Below, in pieces: positions 51,813 to 60,544 of a stretch of DNA of 64,000 nt. The translations under genes and the position numbers were made by a program. Each line of letters opens with the position of its first letter. Within the stretch, counting starts at the first letter, position 1. The notes below the pieces were generated by a model. It made no database searches. It was not told the origin of the DNA and saw only the letters and a list, made by a program, of their open reading frames with translations. The stretch is from Pseudomonas sediminis. Lineage in GTDB: Bacteria > Pseudomonadota > Gammaproteobacteria > Pseudomonadales > Pseudomonadaceae. The stretch is taken from the NCBI RefSeq assembly GCF_002741105.1, contig NZ_NIQU01000001.1, positions 868,001-932,000 on the forward strand. The letters run 5' to 3'.

Positions 51813-53882
51813 ATGGCCATCGAAAAAAAAACCATCCGCCTGCTGATTCTCGAAGACTCGCAGAACGAAGCAGAGCGCCTAGTCAGTCTGTTCCGCAATG
51901 CCGGGCATGCCACTCGCGTGCATCGCCTGACCTCCAGCGATGACCTCGCAGAGACGCTGCAACAGACCTGGGACCTGCTGATCTGCGCAGCAAGCAGCGA
52001 GCATCTCGACCCCGGTGAGGCGATCAGTGCCATCCGCCGTCAGGCCAAGGACATCCCCGTCATCCAGTTGGTCGAGGATAATGACTCCGAGATCATTACC
52101 GAAGCCCTGCTGTTCGGCGCACAAGACGCCCTGCCGCAAGGCGAGGATGAACGCCTGGTGCTGGTCGCCAAGCGCGAGCTGGCCAATCTCGAAGAGCGCC
52201 GCGCCCGTCGTGCCGCCGAAGTGGCATTACGCGAAGCCGAGAAACGCTGCCAGCTGCTACTGGAAAGCTCGGTCGACGCCATCACCTACGTCCACGACGG
52301 CATGCACATCTATGCCAACCGTGCCTACCTCGAGCTGTTCAGCTACGAGGACGGTGATGAGCTCGAAGGCATGCCGATGATCGACCTGATCGCCAGTGCC
52401 GATCACGGGGCCTTCAAGGACTTCCTGAAGAACTACCAGAGCGCTGAAGGCCACGCCGAGCTCAATTGCCAGGGCGTGCGCGCCGATGGCAGCAGCTTCG
52501 CCGCGCAAATGACCTTTTCTCCCGCCACCTATGATGGCGAGCCGTGCATTCAGGTGGTAATCCGTGCGGAAACCTCCAATGCCGAACTGGAAGAGAAACT
52601 GCGTGAGATCAGCAGCCAGGACCTGGTCACCGGCCTGTTCAACCGCAACCACTTCCTCGAGCTGATGGACAACGCCGCCGAGCGCGCCATCAACAGCGGC
52701 CAGCCCTCGACCCTGGCGTACATCCGTGTCGACCGCTACGCCAGCATGCAGGGCGAGATCGGTCTGGCCGGCATCGACCTGCTGCTGACCGATCTGGCTG
52801 GTCTGCTGCGTGCGCATTTCCCAGCAGAAACCCAGTTGGCCCGCTTCGGTGACGACGTATTCGCCGCCCTGCTTCCGGGCCAGGCGCCCGAACAATGCGA
52901 AGCCAGCCTGGCGACGCTGCTGAAGAAGGTCGAAGGCCACCTGTTCGACGTCAGCGGCCGCACCGCCCAGACCACGCTGTCGGTCGGCGTTGCCGGCCTC
53001 AGCGAGAAAACCGCCAAGGCGCAGGAAGTCATCGACCGCGCGCACCGCTGCGCCGACGAGCTCAGCGACGGCAATGCCATCAAACTGTTCAACCCGGCCG
53101 ATGAACTCGCTGCAGCGGCCAACCGCGGCAACCTGCTGGCGATGGTGCAGCAGGCGCTGGAGAACAACAGTTTCCGCCTGCTGTTCCAGCCGATCATCAG
53201 CCTGCGTGGCGATGCCCACGAACACTACGAAGTGCTGCTGCGCCTGCTCAACCCTCAGGGTACAGAGGTGCCGCCGCTGGAATTCCTCGCCGCCGCCAGA
53301 GATGCCGGCCTCGGTGAGAAGATCGACCGCTGGGTAATTCTCAACTCGATCAAGCTACTGGCGGACCACCGCTCCAGAGGCCACAACACCCGCCTGTTCG
53401 TGCACCTGTCCAGCGCCAGCCTGCAGGACCAGACCCTGCTACCCTGGCTCAGCGTGGCACTCAAAGCGGCGCGCTTGCCGTCAGACTCGCTGGTATTCCA
53501 GTTCAGCGAACCGGACGCCATCGCCTACCTGAAACAGGCCAAGGCGCTGACCCAAGGCCTGGCGGAGCTGCACTGCAAGGCAGCCCTGAGCCAGTTCGGC
53601 TGTGCGCTGAACCCGTTCAACACGCTCAAGCACCTGCAAGTGGACTTCGTCAAAGTCGACGGTTCGTTCTCTCAGGACCTGACCAACGCCGACAACCAGG
53701 AAGCGCTGAAGACGCTGCTCAGCAGCCTGCATGCCCAGGCAAAACTGACTATCGTGCCCTTCGTCGAGAGCGCCAGCGTGCTGGCCACGCTGTGGCAGGC
53801 CGGGGTCAACTTCATTCAGGGCTACTACCTGCAAGGCCCGAGTCAGTCGATGGACTACGACTTCTCGGCTGGCGACGAATAA
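51813..53882 (+). CDS. fimX: FimX, c-di-GMP effector for type IV pili
   Basis: 689 residues: REC-like domain (about 8-125) without the usual phosphoacceptor Asp (ICAASSE stands at that place), PAS (about 145-255), degenerate GGDEF (RFGDDVFAALL, 346-350 for the motif) and degenerate EAL (EVL at 473-475). Both enzyme sites are altered, as in P. aeruginosa FimX, which binds c-di-GMP through its EAL domain and promotes type IV pilus assembly at the pole. The following terminator ends the transcript. Context: orn and the nicD-like gene in this window also act on c-di-GMP. Confidence 0.93.
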   Translation: MAIEKKTIRLLILEDSQNEAERLVSLFRNAGHATRVHRLTSSDDLAETLQQTWDLLICAASSEHLDPGEAISAIRRQAKDIPVIQLVEDNDSEIITEALLFGAQDALPQGEDERLVLVAKRELANLEERRARRAAEVALREAEKRCQLLLESSVDAITYVHDGMHIYANRAYLELFSYEDGDELEGMPMIDLIASADHGAFKDFLKNYQSAEGHAELNCQGVRADGSSFAAQMTFSPATYDGEPCIQVVIRAETSNAELEEKLREISSQDLVTGLFNRNHFLELMDNAAERAINSGQPSTLAYIRVDRYASMQGEIGLAGIDLLLTDLAGLLRAHFPAETQLARFGDDVFAALLPGQAPEQCEASLATLLKKVEGHLFDVSGRTAQTTLSVGVAGLSEKTAKAQEVIDRAHRCADELSDGNAIKLFNPADELAAAANRGNLLAMVQQALENNSFRLLFQPIISLRGDAHEHYEVLLRLLNPQGTEVPPLEFLAAARDAGLGEKIDRWVILNSIKLLADHRSRGHNTRLFVHLSSASLQDQTLLPWLSVALKAARLPSDSLVFQFSEPDAIAYLKQAKALTQGLAELHCKAALSQFGCALNPFNTLKHLQVDFVKVDGSFSQDLTNADNQEALKTLLSSLHAQAKLTIVPFVESASVLATLWQAGVNFIQGYYLQGPSQSMDYDFSAGDE

Positions 53883-53896
53883 ACCCTCGCCCAATA

Positions 53897-53924
53897 AAAA
53901 GCCGCCTATTCAGGCGGCTTTTTC
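53897..53924. terminator. Bidirectional terminator between fimX and serB
   Basis: AAAAAGCCGCCT, loop ATTC, AGGCGGCTTTTT: a perfect 12-bp stem with A/T tails on both sides. Confidence 0.9.
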
Positions 53925-53945
53925 GTTTCCGAAAGAACGCGGCGC

Positions 53946-55160
53946 TTATTCCTGCCCCTCACGATCACGGAAGCCCAGCAAATAAAGAATGCCGTCCAGC
54001 CCAAGGGTGGAGATCGCCTGCTTGGCCGATTGTTTGACCAGCGGTTTGGCACGGAATGCCACGCCAAGACCGGCCAGGCCGAGCATCGGCAGGTCATTGG
54101 CGCCATCGCCGACAGCGATGGTCTGCTCCAGTTGCAAACCCTCCTTCTGCGCCAGCTCGCGTAGCAGATCGGCCTTGCGCTGCGCATCGACGATGGGCTC
54201 GACAGCCACGCCGGTGACCTTGCCGTTCTCGATCTGCAGTTCGTTGGCGAACACGTAGTCGATGCCCAGCTTGGCCTGCAGTTGCTTGGCGAAGTAAGTG
54301 AAGCCGCCGGAGAGAATCGCAGTCTTGTAGCCCAGGCGTTTGAGTTCGGCGAACAACACCTCGGCGCCCTCGGTCAGGCGCAGGGACGCGCCGATCTCTT
54401 CCAGCACGTCCTCCGACAGCCCCTGCAGCAAGCCCAGGCGCTCCTTGAAGCTGGCGCGGAAATCCAGCTCGCCGCGCATGGCGCGCTCGGTGATTTCGGC
54501 CACCTGCTCACCTACGCCGGCAGCCTTGGCCAACTCGTCGATGACCTCGGCCTCGATCAGCGTCGAATCCATGTCGAACACGGCCAGACGGCGATTGCGC
54601 CGGAACACCGAGTCGCGCTGGAAGGCGATGTCGACGTTGAGTTCCTGCGCCACGCTGAGGAATTCGGCGCGCAGGGCGACCGGATCAGCCGGCTCGCCAC
54701 GCACGGAAAACTCGATGCAGCCCTTGCCCTGCTCGGCCGGCATGTCCAGCGGCATGCGCCCGGAAAGACGGTCGATATGATCGATGTTCAGGCCGTACTT
54801 GGCAGTGATCGCACTGACGCGCTGCAACTGCTCGGCGCTGACCTTGCGCGTCAACAGGGTCACGATATGGCGCGCCTTGCCCTGGCCACCAACCCACTGA
54901 CGGTAGTCGTCTTCGGAAACCGGGGTGAAACGCACCTGCTGGTCGAGCTCGTAGGCGGTGAACAGCAAGTCCTTGAGCACCGACTGGGAGCGGCCGTTGT
55001 CAGGAATTTCGATAAGGATGCCGAACGACAGGGTGTCGTGGATCACCGCCTGACCGATATCGAGGATGTTCACCCCGCCTTGAGCCAGCACCCCGGTGAT
55101 GGCAGCGGTGAGTCCGGGACGATCTTCGCCGGTGATATTGATCAGGACGATTTCGCGCAA
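53946..55160 (-). CDS. serB: Phosphoserine phosphatase SerB
   Basis: 404 residues. TTG 55160 is taken as the start because GGAGGG lies 6 bp before and the family begins xREIVLINITGEDRPG; a longer ORF upstream is possible. Two ACT-type domains (about 1-170) precede a HAD phosphatase domain with DxDST (VFDMDSTLIEAEVID), SGGFTYFA and GDGANDLPM. It hydrolyses O-phosphoserine to serine. Transcribed toward fimX. Confidence 0.93.
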   Translation of the reverse strand: MREIVLINITGEDRPGLTAAITGVLAQGGVNILDIGQAVIHDTLSFGILIEIPDNGRSQSVLKDLLFTAYELDQQVRFTPVSEDDYRQWVGGQGKARHIVTLLTRKVSAEQLQRVSAITAKYGLNIDHIDRLSGRMPLDMPAEQGKGCIEFSVRGEPADPVALRAEFLSVAQELNVDIAFQRDSVFRRNRRLAVFDMDSTLIEAEVIDELAKAAGVGEQVAEITERAMRGELDFRASFKERLGLLQGLSEDVLEEIGASLRLTEGAEVLFAELKRLGYKTAILSGGFTYFAKQLQAKLGIDYVFANELQIENGKVTGVAVEPIVDAQRKADLLRELAQKEGLQLEQTIAVGDGANDLPMLGLAGLGVAFRAKPLVKQSAKQAISTLGLDGILYLLGFRDREGQE

Positions 55161-55334
55161 GACGCACCCTCCAAGGCAAACGATTGAGGCAGGCAAGCGG
55201 CGAATTGGCCACCGACCGACGAAAAGGCGCACATTCTACCCAGTTTCCCGTCGATCCGGGCAGCCATGCGCTTTGCCCGCCCCAGACCGCTCGCTATACT
55301 GCGCGGCAACTTCAGTCGACAAGAGCCGTGCTCT

Positions 55335-56867
55335 GTGAACCGGCCTGCGCCCGTCAAACCCGATAACTTCTTCATCCTGATCTTCCACGCGCTGCGTCAG
55401 CGGCGGGTGCCTCTGGTGCTGCGTATTGCCAGCCACAGCGTGCTGCTGGTAGCCCTGGCGATGGTCATCTATGCCTGGGTCATGGGCATGCAATTCAAGC
55501 AGGCCATGCAGCAGCAGGCCGATGCACTGGGTCAGGCGCTGATCACCCAGACGGCGGCGTCGTCCACCGAGCTGCTGGTGTCCAACGACATCCTCAGCCT
55601 CAACGTACTATTGAACAACCTGGCGAAGAACCCGCTGGTTGCCCATGCGGCCATCTACAGCGTGGATAACCGCATCCTCGCCGAAGCTGGCTCGCGCCCG
55701 ACGCGCAGCGTTCTGGGCGAAACCGAGGGTCTGTACACCACCCCCATCACGTTCCAGGAGGTGATGGCCGGACAGTTGCGCATCAGCCTGGACATGAGCC
55801 AGTTCCAGCAGCCGATGACCATCAGCCTGCAGAGCATGGGCATTCTCAGCCTGATCCTGCTGGCCCTGACCCTGTCCCTGAGCATGCGCCTAGGCCGTTA
55901 CATTTCCACGCCCTTGCTGCAAATGCGCCTGTGGCTGCGTGACCCGGACGACCCTGCACCGGGGGCGGGGCGCAACGACGAGATCGGTGATCTGGCGCGT
56001 CAACTGCAGGCGCGCCTGGTACCGGAAAAACCGGAGCCCGAACAGGAACTGGATGACGAACAGCTGCTCGATGACAGCGAGGACTATCTCCCCGAAGAAG
56101 ACGACGAGCACTTCGACGAGCAGGAGGAGATAGAGTCCGAGCATGCCTTCGATGAAACGCACATCCGCGATGAGAATGGCGATGACGAGCAGCTCAAACC
56201 CTGGCCCGACGCCATAGAGCCGGATGATCCCTTTGCCGACCTGCGTGACGACTCCGAAGCGCCTGCGCAGGTCGCCAAGGCTCCGCGCCCCTCACAAGCC
56301 AGCGCCGTGCTGGCCATTCAACTCGGTGCTCAGGAGCAGCTTCGTCGCCTACCACGCACGCGACTACTGGACCTGCTGGATCGCTATCGGGGTTGCCTGG
56401 AACAAGCCGCCGCGCTCTATCAGGGGCAACTGCATACCCTCAAGGACGGCAGCAGCCTGATGCTGTTCCATGAGCGCGAATGCGGTGAAGACTACCTGAC
56501 CCACGCGATCTGCTGTGGCGAGCTGATGCGCGCCCTGGGCCATGCCCTGCAGATCGAGGTCGCCGACAGCGGCATCACCTTGCAACTACAGCTGGGGCTG
56601 ACCCTGGGCCGTGATCTGGAAGAGCTGGGCCAGGCTGACCTGCTGCTCAGCGACAGCGCCCTGGACGCCCTGGCCTTGTCGCAACACAGCCGCAACCTGC
56701 TGCTGGTCGAGCAACGCGTCGCGCAGGATGCCCTGGCCCGCCAGCGCGCCCGCATCCGCCCGATTGCCAGCCCGGAAGGGGCCAGCTGCGTGGAGCGCCT
56801 GCTCGATCCTTATCCGGCACTGCTGGAGCGGCAGTTGACGCGCATGCGCGACAGCCGGGCGCACTGA
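55335..56867 (+). CDS. AhpA/YtjB-type membrane protein with acidic linker
   Basis: About 510 residues from GTG 55335 (family start VNRPAPVKPDNFF). One transmembrane helix (about 30-52), a periplasmic region (about 55-150), a second transmembrane helix (about 155-180), a HAMP-like segment, then an extremely acidic stretch (about 235-310, Glu/Asp runs), then a C-terminal domain (about 320-500) that resembles class III adenylate cyclase-like folds. AhpA-type proteins are virulence/haemolysin-regulating membrane proteins; here only position next to serB and architecture are seen. Divergent from serB. Function unknown. Confidence 0.7.
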   Translation: MNRPAPVKPDNFFILIFHALRQRRVPLVLRIASHSVLLVALAMVIYAWVMGMQFKQAMQQQADALGQALITQTAASSTELLVSNDILSLNVLLNNLAKNPLVAHAAIYSVDNRILAEAGSRPTRSVLGETEGLYTTPITFQEVMAGQLRISLDMSQFQQPMTISLQSMGILSLILLALTLSLSMRLGRYISTPLLQMRLWLRDPDDPAPGAGRNDEIGDLARQLQARLVPEKPEPEQELDDEQLLDDSEDYLPEEDDEHFDEQEEIESEHAFDETHIRDENGDDEQLKPWPDAIEPDDPFADLRDDSEAPAQVAKAPRPSQASAVLAIQLGAQEQLRRLPRTRLLDLLDRYRGCLEQAAALYQGQLHTLKDGSSLMLFHERECGEDYLTHAICCGELMRALGHALQIEVADSGITLQLQLGLTLGRDLEELGQADLLLSDSALDALALSQHSRNLLLVEQRVAQDALARQRARIRPIASPEGASCVERLLDPYPALLERQLTRMRDSRAH

Positions 56868-56880
56868 CGCTCGGCGTCAC

Positions 56881-57789
56881 TCAAGCACTGGCCAATGCGC
56901 GCCGCTGCGGCGTCTTTACACCGTAGCGCTGCAGCCAGTCCTTCCAGCGAATCCGCTCGTCGCGCACCAGCCAGCCATCCTGTTCGGCAAAACTCTCCGA
57001 CAGCCATACCCCGCGGGTGCTGGCGGGCAGCAACTCGCCCTTGCGCAGGGTGAACAGCCCACCGCTGGGCACACCACGCTGCAACGCCAGCAGATAGATG
57101 TCCGGCCGCCGACGTTCCAGACGCGCCACCAGGCGGCCGTCTTCCAGGCATTCGTCGACGTGGAACAGGCTCAACTGGCGGGCATCGCGTGGCAACTCCA
57201 GGCTCAGGTCGTAGACCAGCTGCAAGGATGCGGTAGGCAGATGCACATAGGCGCGCGGGCGCTCGAGCAAGGTCAGGTTGCCGCACTGTACTGGCCGCGC
57301 AGCGCCGGACAGCGGGCTGAGGCGAAAGTGACTCGACTCGCGATAGCGCAGCGCACCCTGATAGGGCGTGGGCAACCAGGTATCGGCAAAACGTCCTCCC
57401 AGCCAGCCATCGGCACTCTCCAGCAGGCATTCCTCGGCTACTTCCTGAACCGCAGTAAGCAGCGGCAGATTCAGCTCGTGCGCCGGCACGTAGCCGGAAA
57501 TCAGCTTGAGGACGGTATCGCCACGGTCCGGGCGGCGCTGGCGCACCAGCAACCAGTAGTCACGCCCGTGCAGGCGCAGGGTCATACGTACCGATACACC
57601 AAGGTTGGCCAGCTCGATGGAAAAACGCGAACTGTCCGCCACCTCGACCGGACGGCGGCGCTCGAGCATCTGCTGGAAATTCAGCGGCTGTCCCAGGCTC
57701 TGGTATCTCAGGCCATCGGGGCCGGCTTCGACGAACAGTGGCAGGGTCTTGAAGTTACTCGGGTCCTTGCGGATCAGCGTACGCGGCAT
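56881..57789 (-). CDS. Conserved hypothetical protein with a Nudix-like box
   Basis: 302 residues, soluble, Leu/Arg-rich, no signal peptide. Residues 99-121 look like a Nudix box: GYVPAHE, then QEVAEE, but with two extra residues between the parts, Gln for the Arg and no Gly after EE. If real, it is a broken or atypical Nudix site. Downstream motifs are beta-rich (GLFTLRKGELLPAS). It stands after the AhpA-type gene, convergent with it (13-bp gap), at the PA4962 position. No function can be assigned. Confidence 0.6.
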   Translation of the reverse strand: MPRTLIRKDPSNFKTLPLFVEAGPDGLRYQSLGQPLNFQQMLERRRPVEVADSSRFSIELANLGVSVRMTLRLHGRDYWLLVRQRRPDRGDTVLKLISGYVPAHELNLPLLTAVQEVAEECLLESADGWLGGRFADTWLPTPYQGALRYRESSHFRLSPLSGAARPVQCGNLTLLERPRAYVHLPTASLQLVYDLSLELPRDARQLSLFHVDECLEDGRLVARLERRRPDIYLLALQRGVPSGGLFTLRKGELLPASTRGVWLSESFAEQDGWLVRDERIRWKDWLQRYGVKTPQRRALASA

Positions 57790-57937
57790 CTCGACTCCTT
57801 GTTCCGGCTGGGCGTGAATCCAGCTCGACGAGCGGCCTTCACGCGAGGATCAGGTTGAAGCGAAAACCGCTCAAGGCTGCCCCAAGCCGACCACTCAGCA
57901 CAACCCAAGGCTGTAAGAGGACGTGACCGGGGACCTC

Positions 57938-58078
57938 AGAACCTGTTCACGAGCTGCTGCGCTTCGGCGCTACTGCGTTAAAAATAAGCTCGGAATGCTC
58001 ATGTACAACAGTACACTCCGCTTCCTCGCTTGTTTTTGCCTTGTATCGCTCTAGCTCGCGAGATCGTGAATAGGTTCT
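57938..58078. repeat. Palindromic mobile-looking repeat, copy 1 (MITE-like)
   Basis: Ends form inverted repeats AGAACCTGTTCACGA (57938-57952) and TCGTGAATAGGTTCT (58064-58078), one mismatch in 15. The middle has TGTAC-AACA-GTACA and a conserved stretch, on the minus strand CAAGGCAAAAACAAGCGA and TTTTTAACGCAGT. The right end overlaps the aldo/keto reductase stop codon by one base. Related to copy 2 at 61443. The rest of the 288-bp gap (57790-57937) holds nothing I could assign. Confidence 0.75.
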
Positions 58079-58887
58079 CAGCGGATACCCTGCAAAACCG
58101 CTGCGACCGTAGCGACATTGCCCGCCAGGTGCGCGGGCGTGATGGTGCCAACGATGGCGCTGCTGACGCCCGGATGCGCGAAGATCAGCTCGAAGCTGGC
58201 ACGTACAGGATCGACACCCTCGGCCAGGCAGGCATGCCCACTGGCCAACGCCTTCTTGATCAGAATGCCCTTGGCGTGACTGGCAGCGTAGTCCAACACC
58301 GGCTTCTCGCCCTGCTCACTCAGGTTATAAGTGACCATGGCGCAGTCGCCTTGTTCCAGCGCCAGCAGCCCGCCCTCGACGGTCTTGCCGGAAATCCCGT
58401 AGCCGAGGATCTTGCCCTCGCGCTTGAGCGCTGCCAGCGTCTCGTACACGCCCGTTTCACGCAGTACTGCCAGATCGTTGCCATCGGAGTGCACCAACAA
58501 CAGGTCGATACGGTCGGTCTCCAGGCGCTTGAGGCTGCGCTCGACCGACAGGCGGGTATGCGCGGCGGAAAAGTCGAAGTGCGACTGGCCCTGCTCGAAC
58601 TCCTCACCGGTCTTGCTGACGATCACCCACTCATCGCGCTGGCCACGCAGCAGTGGACCGAGGCGTTGCTCGCTGACGCCGTAAGCCGGCGCGGTATCGA
58701 TCAGGTTGATCCCCAGCTCGCGGGCTTGCCGCAGCAAGGCCAAGGCCTGCGTATCGTCAGGGATGGTGAAACCGTTGGGGTACTTCACGCCCTGATCTCG
58801 ACCGAGTTTGACCGTGCCCAGGCCCAGCGGCGAAACGCGCAAGCCGGTGGAACCCAGCGGGCGATAGAGGTCGTGCAGCGTGGTCAT
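58078..58887 (-). CDS. Aldo/keto reductase
   Basis: 269 residues. (beta/alpha)8 barrel NADPH-dependent oxidoreductase. The tetrad is visible: Asp64 and Tyr69 in LIDTAPAYG, Lys92 in VSKTG, His133 in LLVHSDGND. It begins 4 bp before the stop of the FAD oxidoreductase gene (ATGA overlap), so the two are coupled. In PAO1 I recall the same neighbours (PA4992-PA4989). Substrate unknown. Its stop codon TGA adjoins the palindromic repeat. Confidence 0.85.
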   Translation of the reverse strand: MTTLHDLYRPLGSTGLRVSPLGLGTVKLGRDQGVKYPNGFTIPDDTQALALLRQARELGINLIDTAPAYGVSEQRLGPLLRGQRDEWVIVSKTGEEFEQGQSHFDFSAAHTRLSVERSLKRLETDRIDLLLVHSDGNDLAVLRETGVYETLAALKREGKILGYGISGKTVEGGLLALEQGDCAMVTYNLSEQGEKPVLDYAASHAKGILIKKALASGHACLAEGVDPVRASFELIFAHPGVSSAIVGTITPAHLAGNVATVAAVLQGIR

Positions 58888-60059
58888 GGCAGCAGCGCCT
58901 CCCAGACTGGCTGCCCCAGCGGCGGGTGCGGCAGCTCGGGCAGCGGCGCATGGCCGGCCGGCTGCACCTGCTCGCGCTGCAGCGTGGCCAGCACGCGATC
59001 GGCAAAGTCCGGCGCCAGCGCCAGCTTGGTCGGCCAGCCCACCAGCAGGCGCTGCTGTTCGGCGAGAAAGGCGTTGTCCGGGCGCACCAGGCCCGACTGC
59101 GCGGGCTCGGCGCGATCAACGCGCAATGTCGCCCAGCGCGTCTGGCTCTGGTCGACCCAGGGCAGCAGCGAGGCCACTTCCTTTTGCGCCGCCTGAATCT
59201 GAGCGCCTTCGTCGCGCGCAACGCCGTCAGCCTCGGCCAGATCGCCGCCGAGGTACCAGACCCACTGGCCATCGGCGGCCGGATGGGTGGTGACGGTGAC
59301 CCGCGGCTTCGGCCCACCGCCGAGGCAGTGCGCGTACAGCGGCTTCAGTGCCGGGCCCTTGGCCAGCACCATATGCAGTGGACGCAACTGCTGCGCGGGC
59401 TGTTCGATGCCCAGCGTGGCGAGCAGCTCGGCATTACCGGCCCCGGCGCTGAGCACCACGCGCTGCGCGCGAATCTCGCGACCGTCGACGATTAACCCGC
59501 ACAGCTCACCGTTTTCCTGCAGCGGTTCGATACGCTCGGCGGCAAGCAGGCCATCACCGGCCAGTTCGGCCAGACGCGCGATCAGGCTCGGCACGTCGAG
59601 CACCAGCTCGGCGAGTCGATAGACTTTGCCCTTGAACTTCGGATGCTGCAGCGCCGGCGGCAATTGCTCACCCTTGACCTGATCGACCCGACCGCGCACC
59701 GCCTTGCTGGCGAAGAAGCTGGTGAGGTTGCCGGCCAGGGTACCGGGCGACCAGAGATAATGGGCGTCGGACAGGATGCGCACACCGGAGAGGTCCAGCT
59801 CGCCATTGCCGGCCAGCGCTTCGCGCCAGCGGCGCGGCATATCGGCGATGGCTTCGGAAGCACCGGTCAGCGCGCCATGCAGGGCATATTTGGCTCCGCC
59901 ATGAATGATGCCCTGCGACTTCAGGCTCTGCCCGCCGCCCAGGCTGCCACGCTCCACCAGAACGGTGGCGAAGCCCTGCTGACGCAGGCGCGCATTGAGC
60001 CAGAGGCCGGCGATACCGCCGCCGACGATCAGGACATCGGTGCTGAGAGACTGGGACAT
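58884..60059 (-). CDS. FAD-dependent oxidoreductase (DAO family)
   Basis: 391 residues. The Rossmann motif is VGGGIAG (12-18), then the adenine-binding Glu (VLVERGSLGGGQSLKSQG), DAO family. The substrate-binding region contains GIIHGGAKY and HCLGGGPKPRVTVTTHP. The residues LKSQGIIHGG with Gly-rich active-site loop suggest a glycine/sarcosine- or glycerol-3-phosphate-oxidase relative, but substrate cannot be told. It is coupled with the aldo/keto reductase downstream. Confidence 0.8.
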   Translation of the reverse strand: MSQSLSTDVLIVGGGIAGLWLNARLRQQGFATVLVERGSLGGGQSLKSQGIIHGGAKYALHGALTGASEAIADMPRRWREALAGNGELDLSGVRILSDAHYLWSPGTLAGNLTSFFASKAVRGRVDQVKGEQLPPALQHPKFKGKVYRLAELVLDVPSLIARLAELAGDGLLAAERIEPLQENGELCGLIVDGREIRAQRVVLSAGAGNAELLATLGIEQPAQQLRPLHMVLAKGPALKPLYAHCLGGGPKPRVTVTTHPAADGQWVWYLGGDLAEADGVARDEGAQIQAAQKEVASLLPWVDQSQTRWATLRVDRAEPAQSGLVRPDNAFLAEQQRLLVGWPTKLALAPDFADRVLATLQREQVQPAGHAPLPELPHPPLGQPVWEALLP

Positions 60060-60122
60060 GGACGGGCCTCGGCGAAAAACAGGCGCGCAGTATAACCCGT
60101 CAACTTCCTCGCCCGCGGCCGA

Positions 60123-60455
60123 TCAGTGCCCGGTCGATTGCGAGAACAGCTGGATCACCACCACGCCACTGACGATCAGTCCCATGCCGAGGACGGCCGG
60201 CAGATCGAGCTTCTGCTGGTAGATGAACATCGCCGCGATGCTGACCAGGACGATGCCCAACCCCGCCCAGATGGCGTAGGCGATGCCCACCGGGATGGTG
60301 CGCACCACCAGAATCAGCATCCAGAAGGCGATCGCGTAACCGCCGATCACCAGCAGCAACGGCAAGGGTTTGTTGAAGCCGTCGATAGCCTTCATCGAGG
60401 TGGTGGCAATCACCTCGGCCGCGATGGCGATAGCGAGATAGAGGTATCCGGGCAT
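60123..60455 (-). CDS. emrE: EmrE-type small multidrug resistance transporter
   Basis: 110 residues, four transmembrane helices. Glu14 in AEVIAT, the family's GIAYAIWAGLG in helix 3 and the C-terminal SQSTGH fit EmrE closely. Antiporter of quaternary ammonium and cationic drugs with protons; functions as an antiparallel dimer. It is divergent from a LysR-type regulator with a palindromic operator between (60517-60539), which probably regulates it. Confidence 0.9.
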   Translation of the reverse strand: MPGYLYLAIAIAAEVIATTSMKAIDGFNKPLPLLLVIGGYAIAFWMLILVVRTIPVGIAYAIWAGLGIVLVSIAAMFIYQQKLDLPAVLGMGLIVSGVVVIQLFSQSTGH

Positions 60456-60516
60456 GGTGGCGACTCCTGAAAGATGGCCACGATTCTAAGTGCTTCCATG
60501 ATGGGATAAAGTCATT

Positions 60517-60539
60517 ACCTATCTGCGATCAAGATAGGT
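60517..60539. promoter_or_regulatory. LysR-type operator between emrE and the regulator gene
   Basis: ACCTATCT (60517-60524), GCGATCA, AGATAGGT (60532-60539): perfect 8-bp arms; within it, the T-N11-A pattern of LysR-type regulators. It ends 5 bp before the regulator's ATG, so it likely serves autoregulation and may control emrE as well (inference). Confidence 0.65.
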
Positions 60540-60544
60540 TGGCC

